Positions 6,481 through 14,834 are shown, numbered from the stretch's first letter. The stretch: 16,549 bases of DNA from an uncultured Eubacteriales bacterium (GCA_902797405.1 CADBSP010000023.1:1-16549); one strand, 5' to 3'. Program-made: numbers and translations. Notes: generated by a model not told the origin, from the letters alone.

Positions 6481-8148
6481 CTAGTAGTAAATGTCCTCTA
6501 TGTTCATCTGAATATACTCTCTCCCATTCCACTCCTGGGATTCAATATATCCTATAACCTTAAGCGGTGAAGTATTGTTTGTGTCAGAATAATACTCCTT
6601 TATCTTGCTCTCTGTATTATCTGCATTTTTAAAATCCAGGCATCTTATATTTTGCTGGTTTTCCAGTTTTCCGTCAACCCTTAGATATTGTCCCTCCTGA
6701 CCCATGCGGGAAGGGTTTGCACTAATCAGATTTACTTCCACCAATGGACGCGGATTATTCTTACCGAAGGGTTCCAATTTCTCCTGCTGTCTTACGAAAT
6801 CAAAACTAACGTCGTCTGCTCCTACATGGACTTCAGCAACGGCCTTTTGTTTAAAGACTTCTTCGTTCTGATTGTATAAGGCTTCCGTTTCTTTTTTCAG
6901 TACATCTATGAGCTCAGGAATCTTTTTCTCCTCTATAGTGAAACCACATGCTGCTGCATGACCACCAAACCTCACAAACAAATCACTATGACCATCCAGT
7001 AGCTTAAAGAGATTAATTCCATCCGGGCTTCTTCCGGTTCCTTTATAATATCCATCCTCAATGGAAGTCACAATTATAGAAGGAAGTTTATATCTCTCTT
7101 TTAGCCTTCCTGCAACAATTCCGATTACACCTTCGTGTGCTTCCTCCAATTTGATGAATATAAACTTTCTATCCGGCTCCCTTATCCACTCGTCCCTCAG
7201 TATTTCTTCAGACTTCTCGACCAGTTCTTCCTGGGTGGATCTTCTCCTCGTATTGCATTCCAAAAGTTTTTCGGCCATTTCCTCAGCCTTTTCGCTTTCC
7301 TTGGTTTGCATTAGTCTGGCTGCCAATGTGGCATCATCCATCCTGCCAGCGGCATTTATATGAGGAACAATCACGAAAGATACTCTCCTGGAATTTATTT
7401 CTCCAGGCTTTAGTCCTGTCTTTTCAATCAAAGCTTTAAGACCGATTCTCTCCGTAATATTGAGAGCTCTAAGCCCGTACTTGGCCAGTGTTCTGTTTTC
7501 ATCAATCAACGGAACTATATCACCTATGGTTCCGATTCCTACTAAATCAAGATTTCTGGTTAAAATCGTCTTTGATAAACCGGCAGTTTCAACCAAGGCC
7601 TGAGCGAGTTTAAATGCGACTCCGACTCCAGCCAGGAACTTGAATGGGTACCTGCAATCGGGATGCTGCGGATCGATAATCAGGCAATCGGGTATTTCAT
7701 TCCTGATGGAATGGTGATCCGTAATCAGAATATCCAGACCGATTTCCTTGGCATGTTCCACTTCATTAACTGAAGTGCATCCGCAATCTACGGTAACAAC
7801 GAGGTCGGTTCCTGCTTCTTTGATTTTATCCAAAGCGGAATTGTTTAGACCATACCCCTCATCAAATCTGGACGGAATATAGTATGACACCTTGGCTCCA
7901 AGCTCCTTTAGGACGTCTCTCAGAAGCGCAACGGAAGTAACCCCATCCGTATCATAGTCCCCATAGATACAAATCCTACCTTCGTTTTCTATGGTAGACA
8001 GAATTAAATCCACCCCTGCTTCCATATCGTGAAGCAGGAATGGATCGTAAGTCTTCTGAGGTTTATCCGAAAGAAATTCGGTTATTTCTTCTTCGGTTTC
8101 GATTCCTCGCTTTTTTAATATTTCTAAAACACTCGGATTTAATTCCAT
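6481..8148 (-). CDS. recJ: Single-strand-specific 5'-3' exonuclease RecJ
   Basis: This 555-residue DHH-superfamily nuclease acts in homologous recombination and mismatch/base-excision repair. The metal-binding motifs are all present: D64-x-D66-x-D68-G (YGDYDTDG), VTVDCG with D121, and TDHH (143-146). The DHHA1 domain carries GGHAAACGF (395-403), and the C-terminal OB-fold begins near QQEKLEPFGKNNPRP (454-468), the usual RecJ junction. The length is close to the roughly 560-580 residues of the core family; the C-terminus ends right after the OB-fold. ATG follows the M23 peptidase stop by 8 nt with a short AGG ribosome site overlapping the previous stop codon, and the S41 gene begins 4 nt after it. 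It is thus embedded in a cell-envelope operon, which is an unusual setting for a DNA repair nuclease. Confidence 0.95.
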   Translation of the reverse strand: MELNPSVLEILKKRGIETEEEITEFLSDKPQKTYDPFLLHDMEAGVDLILSTIENEGRICIYGDYDTDGVTSVALLRDVLKELGAKVSYYIPSRFDEGYGLNNSALDKIKEAGTDLVVTVDCGCTSVNEVEHAKEIGLDILITDHHSIRNEIPDCLIIDPQHPDCRYPFKFLAGVGVAFKLAQALVETAGLSKTILTRNLDLVGIGTIGDIVPLIDENRTLAKYGLRALNITERIGLKALIEKTGLKPGEINSRRVSFVIVPHINAAGRMDDATLAARLMQTKESEKAEEMAEKLLECNTRRRSTQEELVEKSEEILRDEWIREPDRKFIFIKLEEAHEGVIGIVAGRLKERYKLPSIIVTSIEDGYYKGTGRSPDGINLFKLLDGHSDLFVRFGGHAAACGFTIEEKKIPELIDVLKKETEALYNQNEEVFKQKAVAEVHVGADDVSFDFVRQQEKLEPFGKNNPRPLVEVNLISANPSRMGQEGQYLRVDGKLENQQNIRCLDFKNADNTESKIKEYYSDTNNTSPLKVIGYIESQEWNGREYIQMNIEDIYY

Positions 8149-8156
8149 ATTATAAC

Positions 8157-9332
8157 CTATGGCAAGTAGTATAGCGGATCAGTCTGGATTCCGTTAACCC
8201 TTACTTCGAAATGACAGTGTGGACCTGTGGACCAACCTGTAGAACCTGCATAGGCAATTATCTGACCCTGCTCCACATATTCACCGGGGCTTACCAGGAT
8301 TTCTGAATTATGCCCATATACTGTGGAATATCCACTATCGTGAATAAGGTAAACGGCATATCCATATCCTCCCGACCAACCTGTAGAACCGGAAACATAT
8401 CCACTTCTAGCAGCGTAAATCGGAGCATAATATGAACATCCTATATCTATACCGCCATGGTTTGTTGAACCAATTGGAACATCATCCCTGTATCCAAAGA
8501 ATGATGTCAAAGGACCATAGCACGGCCATACAAATCCCGAGTCACTTGCACCCATAAAATTGATATATATTTCGTCATCTACACTAGCAGCTGCAAGCTG
8601 TCTCATAAGTTCAGCCTGTTCTTCAGCCAGCTGAGCGGATAGCCTTTCCTCCTCCGCTTCATATTCTTCGATCCTTGCCTGGATTTCTTCAAGCAGTCTT
8701 TCGACTTCTGCCTTTGCAGCTTCCGCTTCCATCTGCTTTGCTTCCAGAACTGTCATTTCACCATCCAATTCATATTTGGCATTTTCCAGTTCCTCCAGGA
8801 TTCCCTCCAAAACGCGATGCTGTTCCTCCAGCTGTTCCAGTGTCTGTTGATCGCTATCATATATTCTCTGAACCAGCGACAGGTTGGATAAAAACTCCGA
8901 GAAGCTTCCGGAATCCAAAAGTACATCAAAGATTCCAACAGATCCGCTTTTATACATATTGCGAAGTCTGTTTCCGAGACCACCCTTTTGTTCGTTGATG
9001 CTGTATCGCATCTTGGCTATACGGTCATTCATGTCATCGATTTCACTTTGTTTGAAATCGATAACTTCCTGGAGACTGTCGACTTCAGCTTCTATCTCAT
9101 CCAGGGCAGCCTTCTTAACTTCATACTCTTCCAGCATTTCAGTCTTTTCGGATCTGGCTTGTTCTGCATGTTCCTGCGCTTCTTCCAACGCCTCGGCTGT
9201 TGTAAGTTCACTGGAATCATCCTCTTCCTCTTCTTCGTCCGCACGGGAGTATGAAGGGAAAGAAAGGCTGATAGATAATATCAGCATTATTACAAGTATC
9301 TGAATTCTGTTTTTTGTAATTAGCTTTTTCAT
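8157..9332 (-). CDS. Secreted coiled-coil M23 metallopeptidase (EnvC/PcsB-like murein hydrolase factor)
   Basis: This 391-residue exported protein has a signal peptide (residues 1-about 31, cleavage likely after SYSRA), an acidic stretch, two long coiled-coil segments (about 45-118 and 158-248, rich in E/L/A heptads) separated by GNRLRNMYKSGSVGIFDVLLDSGSFSEFL (120-148), and a C-terminal M23 (LytM) domain. The latter retains the zinc ligands H292 and D296 (HGGID) and H374 (HCHFE), with H341 (YGHNS), so it should be an active endopeptidase, not a degenerate LytM activator. This layout is shared with E. coli EnvC and, in the coiled-coil part, with pneumococcal PcsB and CwlO-type enzymes, which FtsEX switches on at the cell surface. 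It follows ftsX by 76 bp with TTGGAG before ATG, which supports it being the FtsX partner here. Confidence 0.92.
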   Translation of the reverse strand: MKKLITKNRIQILVIMLILSISLSFPSYSRADEEEEEDDSSELTTAEALEEAQEHAEQARSEKTEMLEEYEVKKAALDEIEAEVDSLQEVIDFKQSEIDDMNDRIAKMRYSINEQKGGLGNRLRNMYKSGSVGIFDVLLDSGSFSEFLSNLSLVQRIYDSDQQTLEQLEEQHRVLEGILEELENAKYELDGEMTVLEAKQMEAEAAKAEVERLLEEIQARIEEYEAEEERLSAQLAEEQAELMRQLAAASVDDEIYINFMGASDSGFVWPCYGPLTSFFGYRDDVPIGSTNHGGIDIGCSYYAPIYAARSGYVSGSTGWSGGYGYAVYLIHDSGYSTVYGHNSEILVSPGEYVEQGQIIAYAGSTGWSTGPHCHFEVRVNGIQTDPLYYLP

Positions 9333-9408
9333 TTTTTCTCCAATAGACTTAGCTATCTTTTATCTAGTAGTAATATCCATTAACCGCAATTTCAATTCTT
9401 CTTTTGGC

Positions 9409-10299
9409 TTATTTATCCAGGTATCTCCTCATTGACACGATACTTCCGCTAGCACCGATACTTACACCCATGGCTACAAAGATGATGATTAGGTTTACTG
9501 CCAAGTATGAGGAAGAAACCGGAGGAGCTCCAAGTATGGTTAATATCTGTCTTCCAGTAAGCTGAATAACTTCGTTATATACAAAGTACGTAATGCCTGC
9601 AGCAATAAGCGAAGATATGATTCCTATAACAATACCTTCGACCAGGAACGGTCCTCTGATAAACCAGTTGGTTGCACCTATGTACTTCATAATAGATATT
9701 TCCCTGGATCTGGCCAGCACCGTCAGTTTGATAGTATTGGCAACGACCACAACGGAAACAACTATGAGAAACGCCATGAGAATAAGTGCACCTATCTGAA
9801 GGAAGTTTGAGACCTTCATCAGCTTATCGACAGTTTCCTGGAAAAAGCTGATATCCTCTACACCATCCAGTTCACCCAGTTTGGAATAAACATTGTGAGC
9901 GGATTCAAGCGTATCTACAGTAACCACTATTGAATTTGGAAGTGGGTTGTCTCCTAAAGTATCCAAGAGATAGCCATTGTCTCCCCACTTGGTTTTTAAC
10001 ATCATCAAAGCTTCGGCTTTTGTTCTAAATGCAGTTTCTTTTACACCGCCGAATGTTTCAATGGTATTCATCATTACCTTTGCTTCTTCTTCGGAAACAT
10101 CGTCATAGAGATAAACTTCGATTTTCTCATAATCGTTTTTTATCATCTCTGTAAAGAGACTGATATTTACCACCATAACAAAGAAGATTCCTAGAATAAG
10201 CATCATGGCCGTTATAGCAAAGATTGAAGCCAGGGCCATTCCCCTGTTTCTCCACATCTGTTGGAAGGCCTGCTTTATATTGTAAAAAAGTCTACCCAT
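9409..10299 (-). CDS. ftsX: Cell division ABC transporter-like permease FtsX
   Basis: This 296-residue membrane protein pairs with FtsE to form a non-transporting ABC complex that relays ATP hydrolysis to cell-wall hydrolases outside the cell. Topology fits FtsX: a cytoplasmic N-terminus with the family start RLFYNIKQAFQQMWRNRGM, TM1 about 22-48, a large outside loop 49-168, TM2 about 168-190, the cytoplasmic ARSREISIMKYIGATNWFIRGPF segment (196-218), TM3 about 219-241 and TM4 about 265-287. Length is standard. It overlaps the end of ftsE by 8 bp, with AGGGGAGG just before ATG inside the ftsE 3' end, indicating coupled translation. The downstream coiled-coil M23 peptidase is the probable target of its outside loop. 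Confidence 0.95.
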   Translation of the reverse strand: MGRLFYNIKQAFQQMWRNRGMALASIFAITAMMLILGIFFVMVVNISLFTEMIKNDYEKIEVYLYDDVSEEEAKVMMNTIETFGGVKETAFRTKAEALMMLKTKWGDNGYLLDTLGDNPLPNSIVVTVDTLESAHNVYSKLGELDGVEDISFFQETVDKLMKVSNFLQIGALILMAFLIVVSVVVVANTIKLTVLARSREISIMKYIGATNWFIRGPFLVEGIVIGIISSLIAAGITYFVYNEVIQLTGRQILTILGAPPVSSSYLAVNLIIIFVAMGVSIGASGSIVSMRRYLDK

Positions 10300-11161
10300 C
10301 TATGGCCTCCCCTATTACCTCAAGTTCCTCATCTAAATCCTCTGTTCCCTTTTTCCTTCTTACCTTAATTCTAACGTCATCCTCTTCCTCATCAGGAATA
10401 GGTTCGAAAGCTCCTTCTGAAATCTCTTGCCCGGTTTCTTCAGGGTCTCCATGAGGTAAATCAAAATGATCAACCGGAGATATATCCTCATAACCGTAGT
10501 CACCGGTTTCGTCTCTAACGATATGTCCTGATTCAATAGCAACAACACGCTTCTGCATTCTGTCAACGATATCCTTCGCGTGAGTAACCATTACAACAGT
10601 GGTACCTGTCTCGTTGATATCCTCCAGGAGTTCCATTATTCCCGTTGCTGTATCAGGATCCAGGTTTCCCGTAGGCTCGTCAGCGATCAAAAGCGAAGGA
10701 CCATTTATAATTGCACGGGCAATAGCAACTCTTTGTTGCTCACCTGCAGAAAGCTCAGTAGGATACTTGTCGGCCTGGTCCTCTATTCCAACTATTTTAA
10801 GAACCTGAGGCACTCTCTCACGGATTTTGTTCCTCGGTTCATGAACCGCTTCCATAGCAAAAGCCACGTTTTCAAAAACGGTTTTCTTGTTCAGCAATCT
10901 AAAGTCTTGGAAAACTATGCCGATTCTCCTCCTGAATTTAGGAATCTCTCGGCTACTAAGAGTGGTGACTTCCTGGCCATCAACAATTATGCTTCCCTTA
11001 TCCGCATTTATCTCTTTTAGAATAAGCTTGATAAATGTAGACTTTCCGGCACCTGAAGGTCCCACCAAGAAAACAAAGTCTCCACGTTCAATGTGGATAC
11101 TCGCATCCTCTAACCCCACATTACTGTCATACATTTTAGTAACATTACTGAAAGTAATCAT
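10292..11161 (-). CDS. ftsE: Cell division ATP-binding protein FtsE with acidic C-terminal extension
   Basis: This 289-residue ABC ATPase energises FtsX. All ABC motifs are intact: Walker A GPSGAGKST (34-42), Q-loop Q85 (VFQDFRLL), signature LSAGEQQR (137-144), Walker B LLIADEP (157-163), H-loop H194 (MVTHAKDIV). The FtsE core normally ends near residue 225-230. Here about 70 further residues follow SGHIVRDE (211-218): a Asp/Glu/Pro-rich stretch, a short basic patch VRRKKG (267-272) and an acidic end, with no recognisable domain. The ribosome site before the ATG at 11161 is weak (GGGG, 8 nt). A sigma-A promoter lies at 11210-11238. It is first in the ftsE-ftsX-M23-recJ-S41 operon, since no promoter-like gap or terminator interrupts the set. 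Confidence 0.95.
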   Translation of the reverse strand: MITFSNVTKMYDSNVGLEDASIHIERGDFVFLVGPSGAGKSTFIKLILKEINADKGSIIVDGQEVTTLSSREIPKFRRRIGIVFQDFRLLNKKTVFENVAFAMEAVHEPRNKIRERVPQVLKIVGIEDQADKYPTELSAGEQQRVAIARAIINGPSLLIADEPTGNLDPDTATGIMELLEDINETGTTVVMVTHAKDIVDRMQKRVVAIESGHIVRDETGDYGYEDISPVDHFDLPHGDPEETGQEISEGAFEPIPDEEEDDVRIKVRRKKGTEDLDEELEVIGEAIDG

Positions 11162-11180
11162 TAAAAATACCCCGCTTACT

Positions 11181-11200
11181 TGCAGACTTAGTCATCTGCA
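11181..11200 (-). other. Small inverted repeat at the 5' end of the ftsE transcript
   Basis: TGCAGA and TCTGCA pair around an 8-nt loop, with a GACTAAGTC palindrome nested inside. It starts within a few bases of the expected transcription start of ftsE. It may be a 5' stabilising hairpin or a regulator site. Confidence 0.45.
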
Positions 11201-11209
11201 CACAGGGTA

Positions 11210-11238
11210 AGTATACAACTTTTATGCCTTTTTGTGAA
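11210..11238 (-). promoter_or_regulatory. Sigma-A promoter of the ftsE operon
   Basis: Minus strand TTCACA (11233-11238), 17-bp spacer, TATACT (11210-11215): 5 of 6 and 5 of 6 matches to consensus. The -35 hexamer overlaps the base of the long hairpin at 11235-11271. The predicted start near 11203 leaves about 42 nt of leader. Confidence 0.75.
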
Positions 11239-11271
11239 CCCATTTCTTAAGAAAATTAAGAAATGGGTTCA
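11235..11271. repeat. Long perfect palindrome (16-bp stem) between tkt and ftsE
   Basis: TGAACCCATTTCTTAA (11235-11250) is perfectly complementary to 11256-11271 with a 5-nt loop. It begins 17 nt after the transketolase C stop, where a terminator is expected, but no T-run follows on the minus strand (the next bases are CAAAAAGG). It may act as a transcript 3'-end stabiliser or an intrinsic terminator of atypical form. Its base also forms part of the ftsE -35 region. Confidence 0.7.
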
Positions 11272-11288
11272 TGAAGATTCTGTGAATA

Positions 11289-12218
11289 CTAATAAACGTA
11301 TTTGGCAGCAAGAACTATAGCTGAAGCATCCATGCCGTATTTTGCCTTCAGTTCCTCAGGCTGTCCAGATTCGCCAAAGGTGTCCTGCTGGCCAACCATG
11401 GCGATTTTAACAGGACATTCTCTGGAAAGAAGCTCTGAAACCGCAGAACCCAATCCACCGATAATTGAATGTTCCTCTGCTGTTACGATTCTTCCTGTTT
11501 CCTTGGCTGCTTTGATTATCAGTTCTTCATCCAGAGGCTTAATGGTGTGAAGGTCAATTACCCTGGCATCCACGCTTTCTTCCTGAAGCACCAGCGCAGC
11601 CTTCATTGCCTCTGCAACCATTATGCCGCTAGCTATTATAGTTAGGTCTCTACCAGGTCTAAGGACCTTGCCCTTACCAAGTTCCAATTCATCATTATCT
11701 GAATAAAAATCGGGAACCGCAGCCCTTCCAAGACGCACATATGCAGGCCCATCCATCGCTACAACTTGACGAATTAGTTTCTCGGCACTAACTCCATCAC
11801 AAGGGTTTACCACCGTCATTCCCGGAATGGTTCTCATAAGTGCAATGTCCTCAAACGTCTGATGGCTGGCTCCGTCCTCACCCACCGTTATTCCTGCATG
11901 GGTTGCACATACCTTTACATTTGCTCCGGTATAGCCGATGGAGTTTCTAATAATTTCAAAAGCCCTTCCGGTTGCAAATATAGCAAATGTGGATGCGCAT
12001 ACCACCTTACCGGATAGCGCAAGTCCCGCAGCGATTCCGTAGAGATTTTGCTCGGCTATACCCACGTTGAAAAATCTATCGGGATAAACTTTGGCGAATT
12101 CTCCGCTTTTAGTGGATCCGGAAAGATCCGCATCCATCACGATTAAATTGTGATATTCGGCGCCCAATTCAACCAAGGCCTTTCCGTATGCCTCTCTGGT
12201 TGCTCTTTTATTTTCCAT
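11289..12218 (-). CDS. Transketolase, C-terminal subunit (pyrimidine-binding and C domains)
   Basis: This is the second half of a split transketolase, 309 residues. With the N subunit it transfers two-carbon units in the non-oxidative pentose phosphate pathway. It carries the thiamine diphosphate pyrimidine-binding domain with the catalytic glutamate E56 in VGIAEQNLYGIAAG, the substrate loop GEDGASHQTFEDIALMR (113-129), and the C-terminal domain from about residue 190. I start it at the ATG 12216-12218: GGAGG lies 9 nt upstream of it. The upstream in-frame GTG at 12222-12224 would sit only 3 nt after that site. The chosen ATG overlaps the TAA stop of the N subunit by one base (TAATG), giving translational coupling and equal synthesis of both halves. 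Confidence 0.93.
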   Translation of the reverse strand: MENKRATREAYGKALVELGAEYHNLIVMDADLSGSTKSGEFAKVYPDRFFNVGIAEQNLYGIAAGLALSGKVVCASTFAIFATGRAFEIIRNSIGYTGANVKVCATHAGITVGEDGASHQTFEDIALMRTIPGMTVVNPCDGVSAEKLIRQVVAMDGPAYVRLGRAAVPDFYSDNDELELGKGKVLRPGRDLTIIASGIMVAEAMKAALVLQEESVDARVIDLHTIKPLDEELIIKAAKETGRIVTAEEHSIIGGLGSAVSELLSRECPVKIAMVGQQDTFGESGQPEELKAKYGMDASAIVLAAKYVY

Positions 12219-13087
12219 TACCACTCACCTCCAAGTTCCTCTACTGCTTGTTTGGCCTGTTCTTCATTAGGCGCTTTGCCATGCCAACCTGCCTGATTTT
12301 CCATAAAGGATACGCCTTTTCCCTTAATCGTCTTTGCTACGATTACTGTTGGTTTCCCATCGGCTTCCGAAAGCTTTTTCACATCGGAAAATGCATTCAG
12401 GATTTGATCAAAATCATGTCCGTCGATCGAGTCACCCTCTGAAGGAACGACATTCCATCCAAAGGCTTTAAACTTTTCTCCAATTGGTGCGACCTTCATA
12501 ACATCATCGTTTGCCCCATCTATCTGAAGACCATTCCAGTCAACTATTGCGATGAGGTTCTTTAATCCGTAATGTGCGGCAGCCATTGCTGCTTCCCAGA
12601 CGATTCCTTCCTGAAGTTCGCCGTCCCCCAGGATGACGAAAACTCTACCCGGATCATTGTCTATCTTATTTGCCAAAGCCATACCAACGGCTGCTGAGAA
12701 ACCCTGTCCCAGGGAACCCGTTGACATTTCAATACCGGGAACTTTCTCCATATTGGGATGACCCTGAAATTTTGATTCCAGTTTTCTGAGACTCATCATC
12801 TCTTCTACAGGGAAGAATCCTCTCTCTCCGAGGGCTGCATATTGAACAGGCGCAGCATGTCCCTTTGATAGAATGAGTTTGTCTCTTCCTTTCATCTTTG
12901 GGTCTTCAGGATTGACATTCATCTCATCGAAGTAAAGAGCGGTCACGATATCAGCGCCGGAAAGACTCCCACCGGGATGTCCGGATCCTGCTCTGTAAAC
13001 CGCCTTTACAATGTCGATTCGAACATTATTCGCAATCCTTTTTAATTCCTCTATACTGTGTTTTTCTTTATTAAGGGCTTCCTTCAT
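12218..13087 (-). CDS. Transketolase, N-terminal subunit (TPP-binding domain)
   Basis: This 289-residue subunit holds the thiamine diphosphate pyrophosphate-binding domain. Seen are SGHPGG (35-40) with H37, SKGHAAP with H77, STGSLGQG (122-129), and the TPP/metal motif starting GDGELQEG (154-161) and ending in WN (184-185), which binds the cofactor's Mg2+. Length matches N subunits of split transketolases in Clostridia and Archaea. The ATG at 13087 follows GGAGG by 12 nt, a long spacing, and no other start codon lies in frame nearby. Upstream is a 205-bp stretch after mgtE containing a tandem repeat; I see no strong promoter or terminator there, so co-transcription with mgtE is possible. It forms a two-gene unit with the C subunit. 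Confidence 0.94.
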   Translation of the reverse strand: MKEALNKEKHSIEELKRIANNVRIDIVKAVYRAGSGHPGGSLSGADIVTALYFDEMNVNPEDPKMKGRDKLILSKGHAAPVQYAALGERGFFPVEEMMSLRKLESKFQGHPNMEKVPGIEMSTGSLGQGFSAAVGMALANKIDNDPGRVFVILGDGELQEGIVWEAAMAAAHYGLKNLIAIVDWNGLQIDGANDDVMKVAPIGEKFKAFGWNVVPSEGDSIDGHDFDQILNAFSDVKKLSEADGKPTVIVAKTIKGKGVSFMENQAGWHGKAPNEEQAKQAVEELGGEW

Positions 13088-13149
13088 CTTACTATCTTGC
13101 CTCCGCTTAAATCTACAACTGTATTATCTCTAACTATAATAACTATTAT

Positions 13150-13199
13150 CTTACTCTTATCTTTTATTTATCATCCTACTCTTATCTTTTATCTATCAT
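13150..13199. repeat. Two tandem 25-bp direct repeats in the transketolase leader
   Basis: Units 13150-13174 and 13175-13199 are 25 bp each and differ at two positions (both T/C). The flank continues with similar TTATC-rich sequence. It lies about 60-110 bp upstream of the transketolase N start. On the transcribed strand it is a purine-rich GATAA-type tract. Confidence 0.75.
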
Positions 13200-13247
13200 T
13201 GCTATCTTGGCTGTCTTGGATTTATTAGTACCTGGCAATTTCTTTCT

Positions 13248-13282
13248 AAAAGCCTTACGACAGTACAAGTCGGTCTAATGCC
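13248..13282 (-). terminator. Weak terminator candidate after mgtE
   Basis: On the minus strand CGAC/GTCG, TTA/TAA and GC/GC can pair with a 3-nt bulge and a mismatch, followed by TTTT. It begins about 10 nt after the mgtE stop. The stem is interrupted, so I give it low weight. Confidence 0.25.
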
Positions 13283-13292
13283 AATCATTTTC

Positions 13293-14699
13293 CTACAGTC
13301 CCAGGAATATCTTTGCCATAAGGAAGTAGATTGATAATGCAACCGCATCGGATATGGATGAGATGGCAGGGTTCGCAATAAGCGCAGGGTCCGCTCCGAG
13401 CTTCTTAACCAGGAGAGGAATCATACTTCCAAGCATCTTGGCAAAAACGACAATCGCCATCATCGCACTGCATACCGTTAATGCAATCATCGCTCCATCT
13501 CCATCCAGGAGCATTACTCTGGCAAAGTTGAGCACGCTTAGCAGTACTCCTATAGCTGCTCCAACTCTAACTTCCTTCCAAAGGATTCTCGGGAAATCCT
13601 CAGGTTCAACTTCCCCCGTAGCTATACCACGTATAATCAAAGTCGCAGCCTGAGAGCCGGTATTACCTCCTGTGCCCATCAGCATAGGCATATATGATAC
13701 CAAGCTTATTACCTGCGAAAGTTGCCCTTCAAATGAAGAAATTATCATGCCTGTAAAAATATATGCAACCATCAGAATAACAAGCCATGGAAGTCTATTT
13801 AACACGTGCTGCTTAACGGGTGTATCCAGGTATTCACGGTCCTTATCGTCGAAGTCGATAATACCGCCCATACGCTCGATATCTTCGGTTGTTTCTTCTT
13901 CGATGATATCCAGGATATCGTCGAATGTAATGATACCAACCAGACGAGATTCATTATCTACTACCGGAAGCGCCAGAAAGCCGTACTTGGTGAAGTCCTG
14001 TGCTACATCTTCCTGATCGGCATACACGTTTTCAGAAACGAATTCCGTGCGCATTATATCGTTTATGCGCGTATCGTCGTCACTGGTTACTATGGTGGAA
14101 AGAGAAACGATACCGATCAGCTTTCTACCCATATCCTTTACGTAACAGGTATAAATAGTCTCAGCGTCGATACTCTCTTTTTTTATGTGATCCAGAGCTT
14201 CCCTGACAGTCCAATCCTTCTCCAGGCTTATATAGTCCGGAGTCATCAAAGTACCGGCACAGTTTTCAGGATAATTTAAGAATGTGTTGATCAGCTTTCT
14301 TTCGGACTTTGGTGTCTTCTCCAGAATCTTGCTTACAACGTTAGCCGGGAGTTCTTCCAAGACGTCAATCTTATCGTCGAAGTCCAGTTCATGAATAATG
14401 TATTCTATTTCCTTATCGTTGATGATTTCGACGATTTTGTTCCTGTCTTCTGTAGGCAGTTCAGCAAAGACCTCTACGGATACATCCTTGGGAAGCATTC
14501 GGAACATAATGACGGTATTTTGGATTCCCTTATCCTCCGTCACTTCTTCCAAAAGCTCCGCTATATCTACAGAATTAAATTTTAGGAGTTCATCTCTGGC
14601 AGCAAAATACTTCTTGTCTTCAAGCAGTTCCAGGATTTTTTCCAAGCCTTCATCCATCAAAGCATCTCTATCGATATTTGCAATGTTTACATCTGGCAT
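13293..14699 (-). CDS. mgtE: Magnesium transporter MgtE
   Basis: This 468-residue Mg2+ channel has the full MgtE layout: a helical superhelical N domain (about 15-145) with repeated LP..D segments (MLPKD, ELPTED, ELPANV), a CBS pair (about 146-270; ENCAGTLMTPDYISL opens the first CBS and GIITFDDILDII closes the second), a plug helix, and five membrane helices (about 300-468). The pore signature PMLMGTGGNTGSQAATL (337-353) and the GADPALIANP segment with D437, aligning with the family's conserved pore Asp, are present. In studied homologues the N and CBS domains close the channel when cytoplasmic Mg2+ is high. The ribosome site AAGGAGGT is strong. A consensus-like promoter lies at 14806-14834. 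The roughly 100-nt leader is too short for, and does not show, an M-box riboswitch. It is divergent from gdhA. Confidence 0.95.
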   Translation of the reverse strand: MPDVNIANIDRDALMDEGLEKILELLEDKKYFAARDELLKFNSVDIAELLEEVTEDKGIQNTVIMFRMLPKDVSVEVFAELPTEDRNKIVEIINDKEIEYIIHELDFDDKIDVLEELPANVVSKILEKTPKSERKLINTFLNYPENCAGTLMTPDYISLEKDWTVREALDHIKKESIDAETIYTCYVKDMGRKLIGIVSLSTIVTSDDDTRINDIMRTEFVSENVYADQEDVAQDFTKYGFLALPVVDNESRLVGIITFDDILDIIEEETTEDIERMGGIIDFDDKDREYLDTPVKQHVLNRLPWLVILMVAYIFTGMIISSFEGQLSQVISLVSYMPMLMGTGGNTGSQAATLIIRGIATGEVEPEDFPRILWKEVRVGAAIGVLLSVLNFARVMLLDGDGAMIALTVCSAMMAIVVFAKMLGSMIPLLVKKLGADPALIANPAISSISDAVALSIYFLMAKIFLGL

Positions 14700-14805
14700 A
14701 GCTTACCTCCTTTCCTTATGTTGTTAACCTGACGAAGCCCTAAATCTTAGTGTCTTTCTATCTACATTAGTCTCCTTTTTCACATTTTTGCACATAGATA
14801 TAATA

Positions 14806-14834
14806 AGTATACAACGTATATGTCTAAAGGTCAA
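14806..14834 (-). promoter_or_regulatory. Sigma-A promoter of mgtE
   Basis: Minus strand TTGACC (14829-14834), 17-bp spacer, TATACT (14806-14811). The predicted start near 14799 gives a leader of about 100 nt. It faces away from the gdhA promoter; the two -35 boxes are 67 bp apart. Confidence 0.82.

Noticed and set aside
12219..12224. GTG start for the transketolase C subunit
   Set aside because: It lies 3 nt after the GGAGG site, too close. The ATG at 12218 has 9-nt spacing and overlaps the upstream stop as TAATG.
13205..13240. A GGTACTAATA-like string reminiscent of the 23S rRNA 3' end
   Set aside because: The match is only about ten bases with no surrounding rRNA similarity. It is treated as chance.
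14700..14799. M-box magnesium riboswitch in the mgtE leader
   Set aside because: The leader is only about 100 nt and I cannot see the conserved M-box segments.
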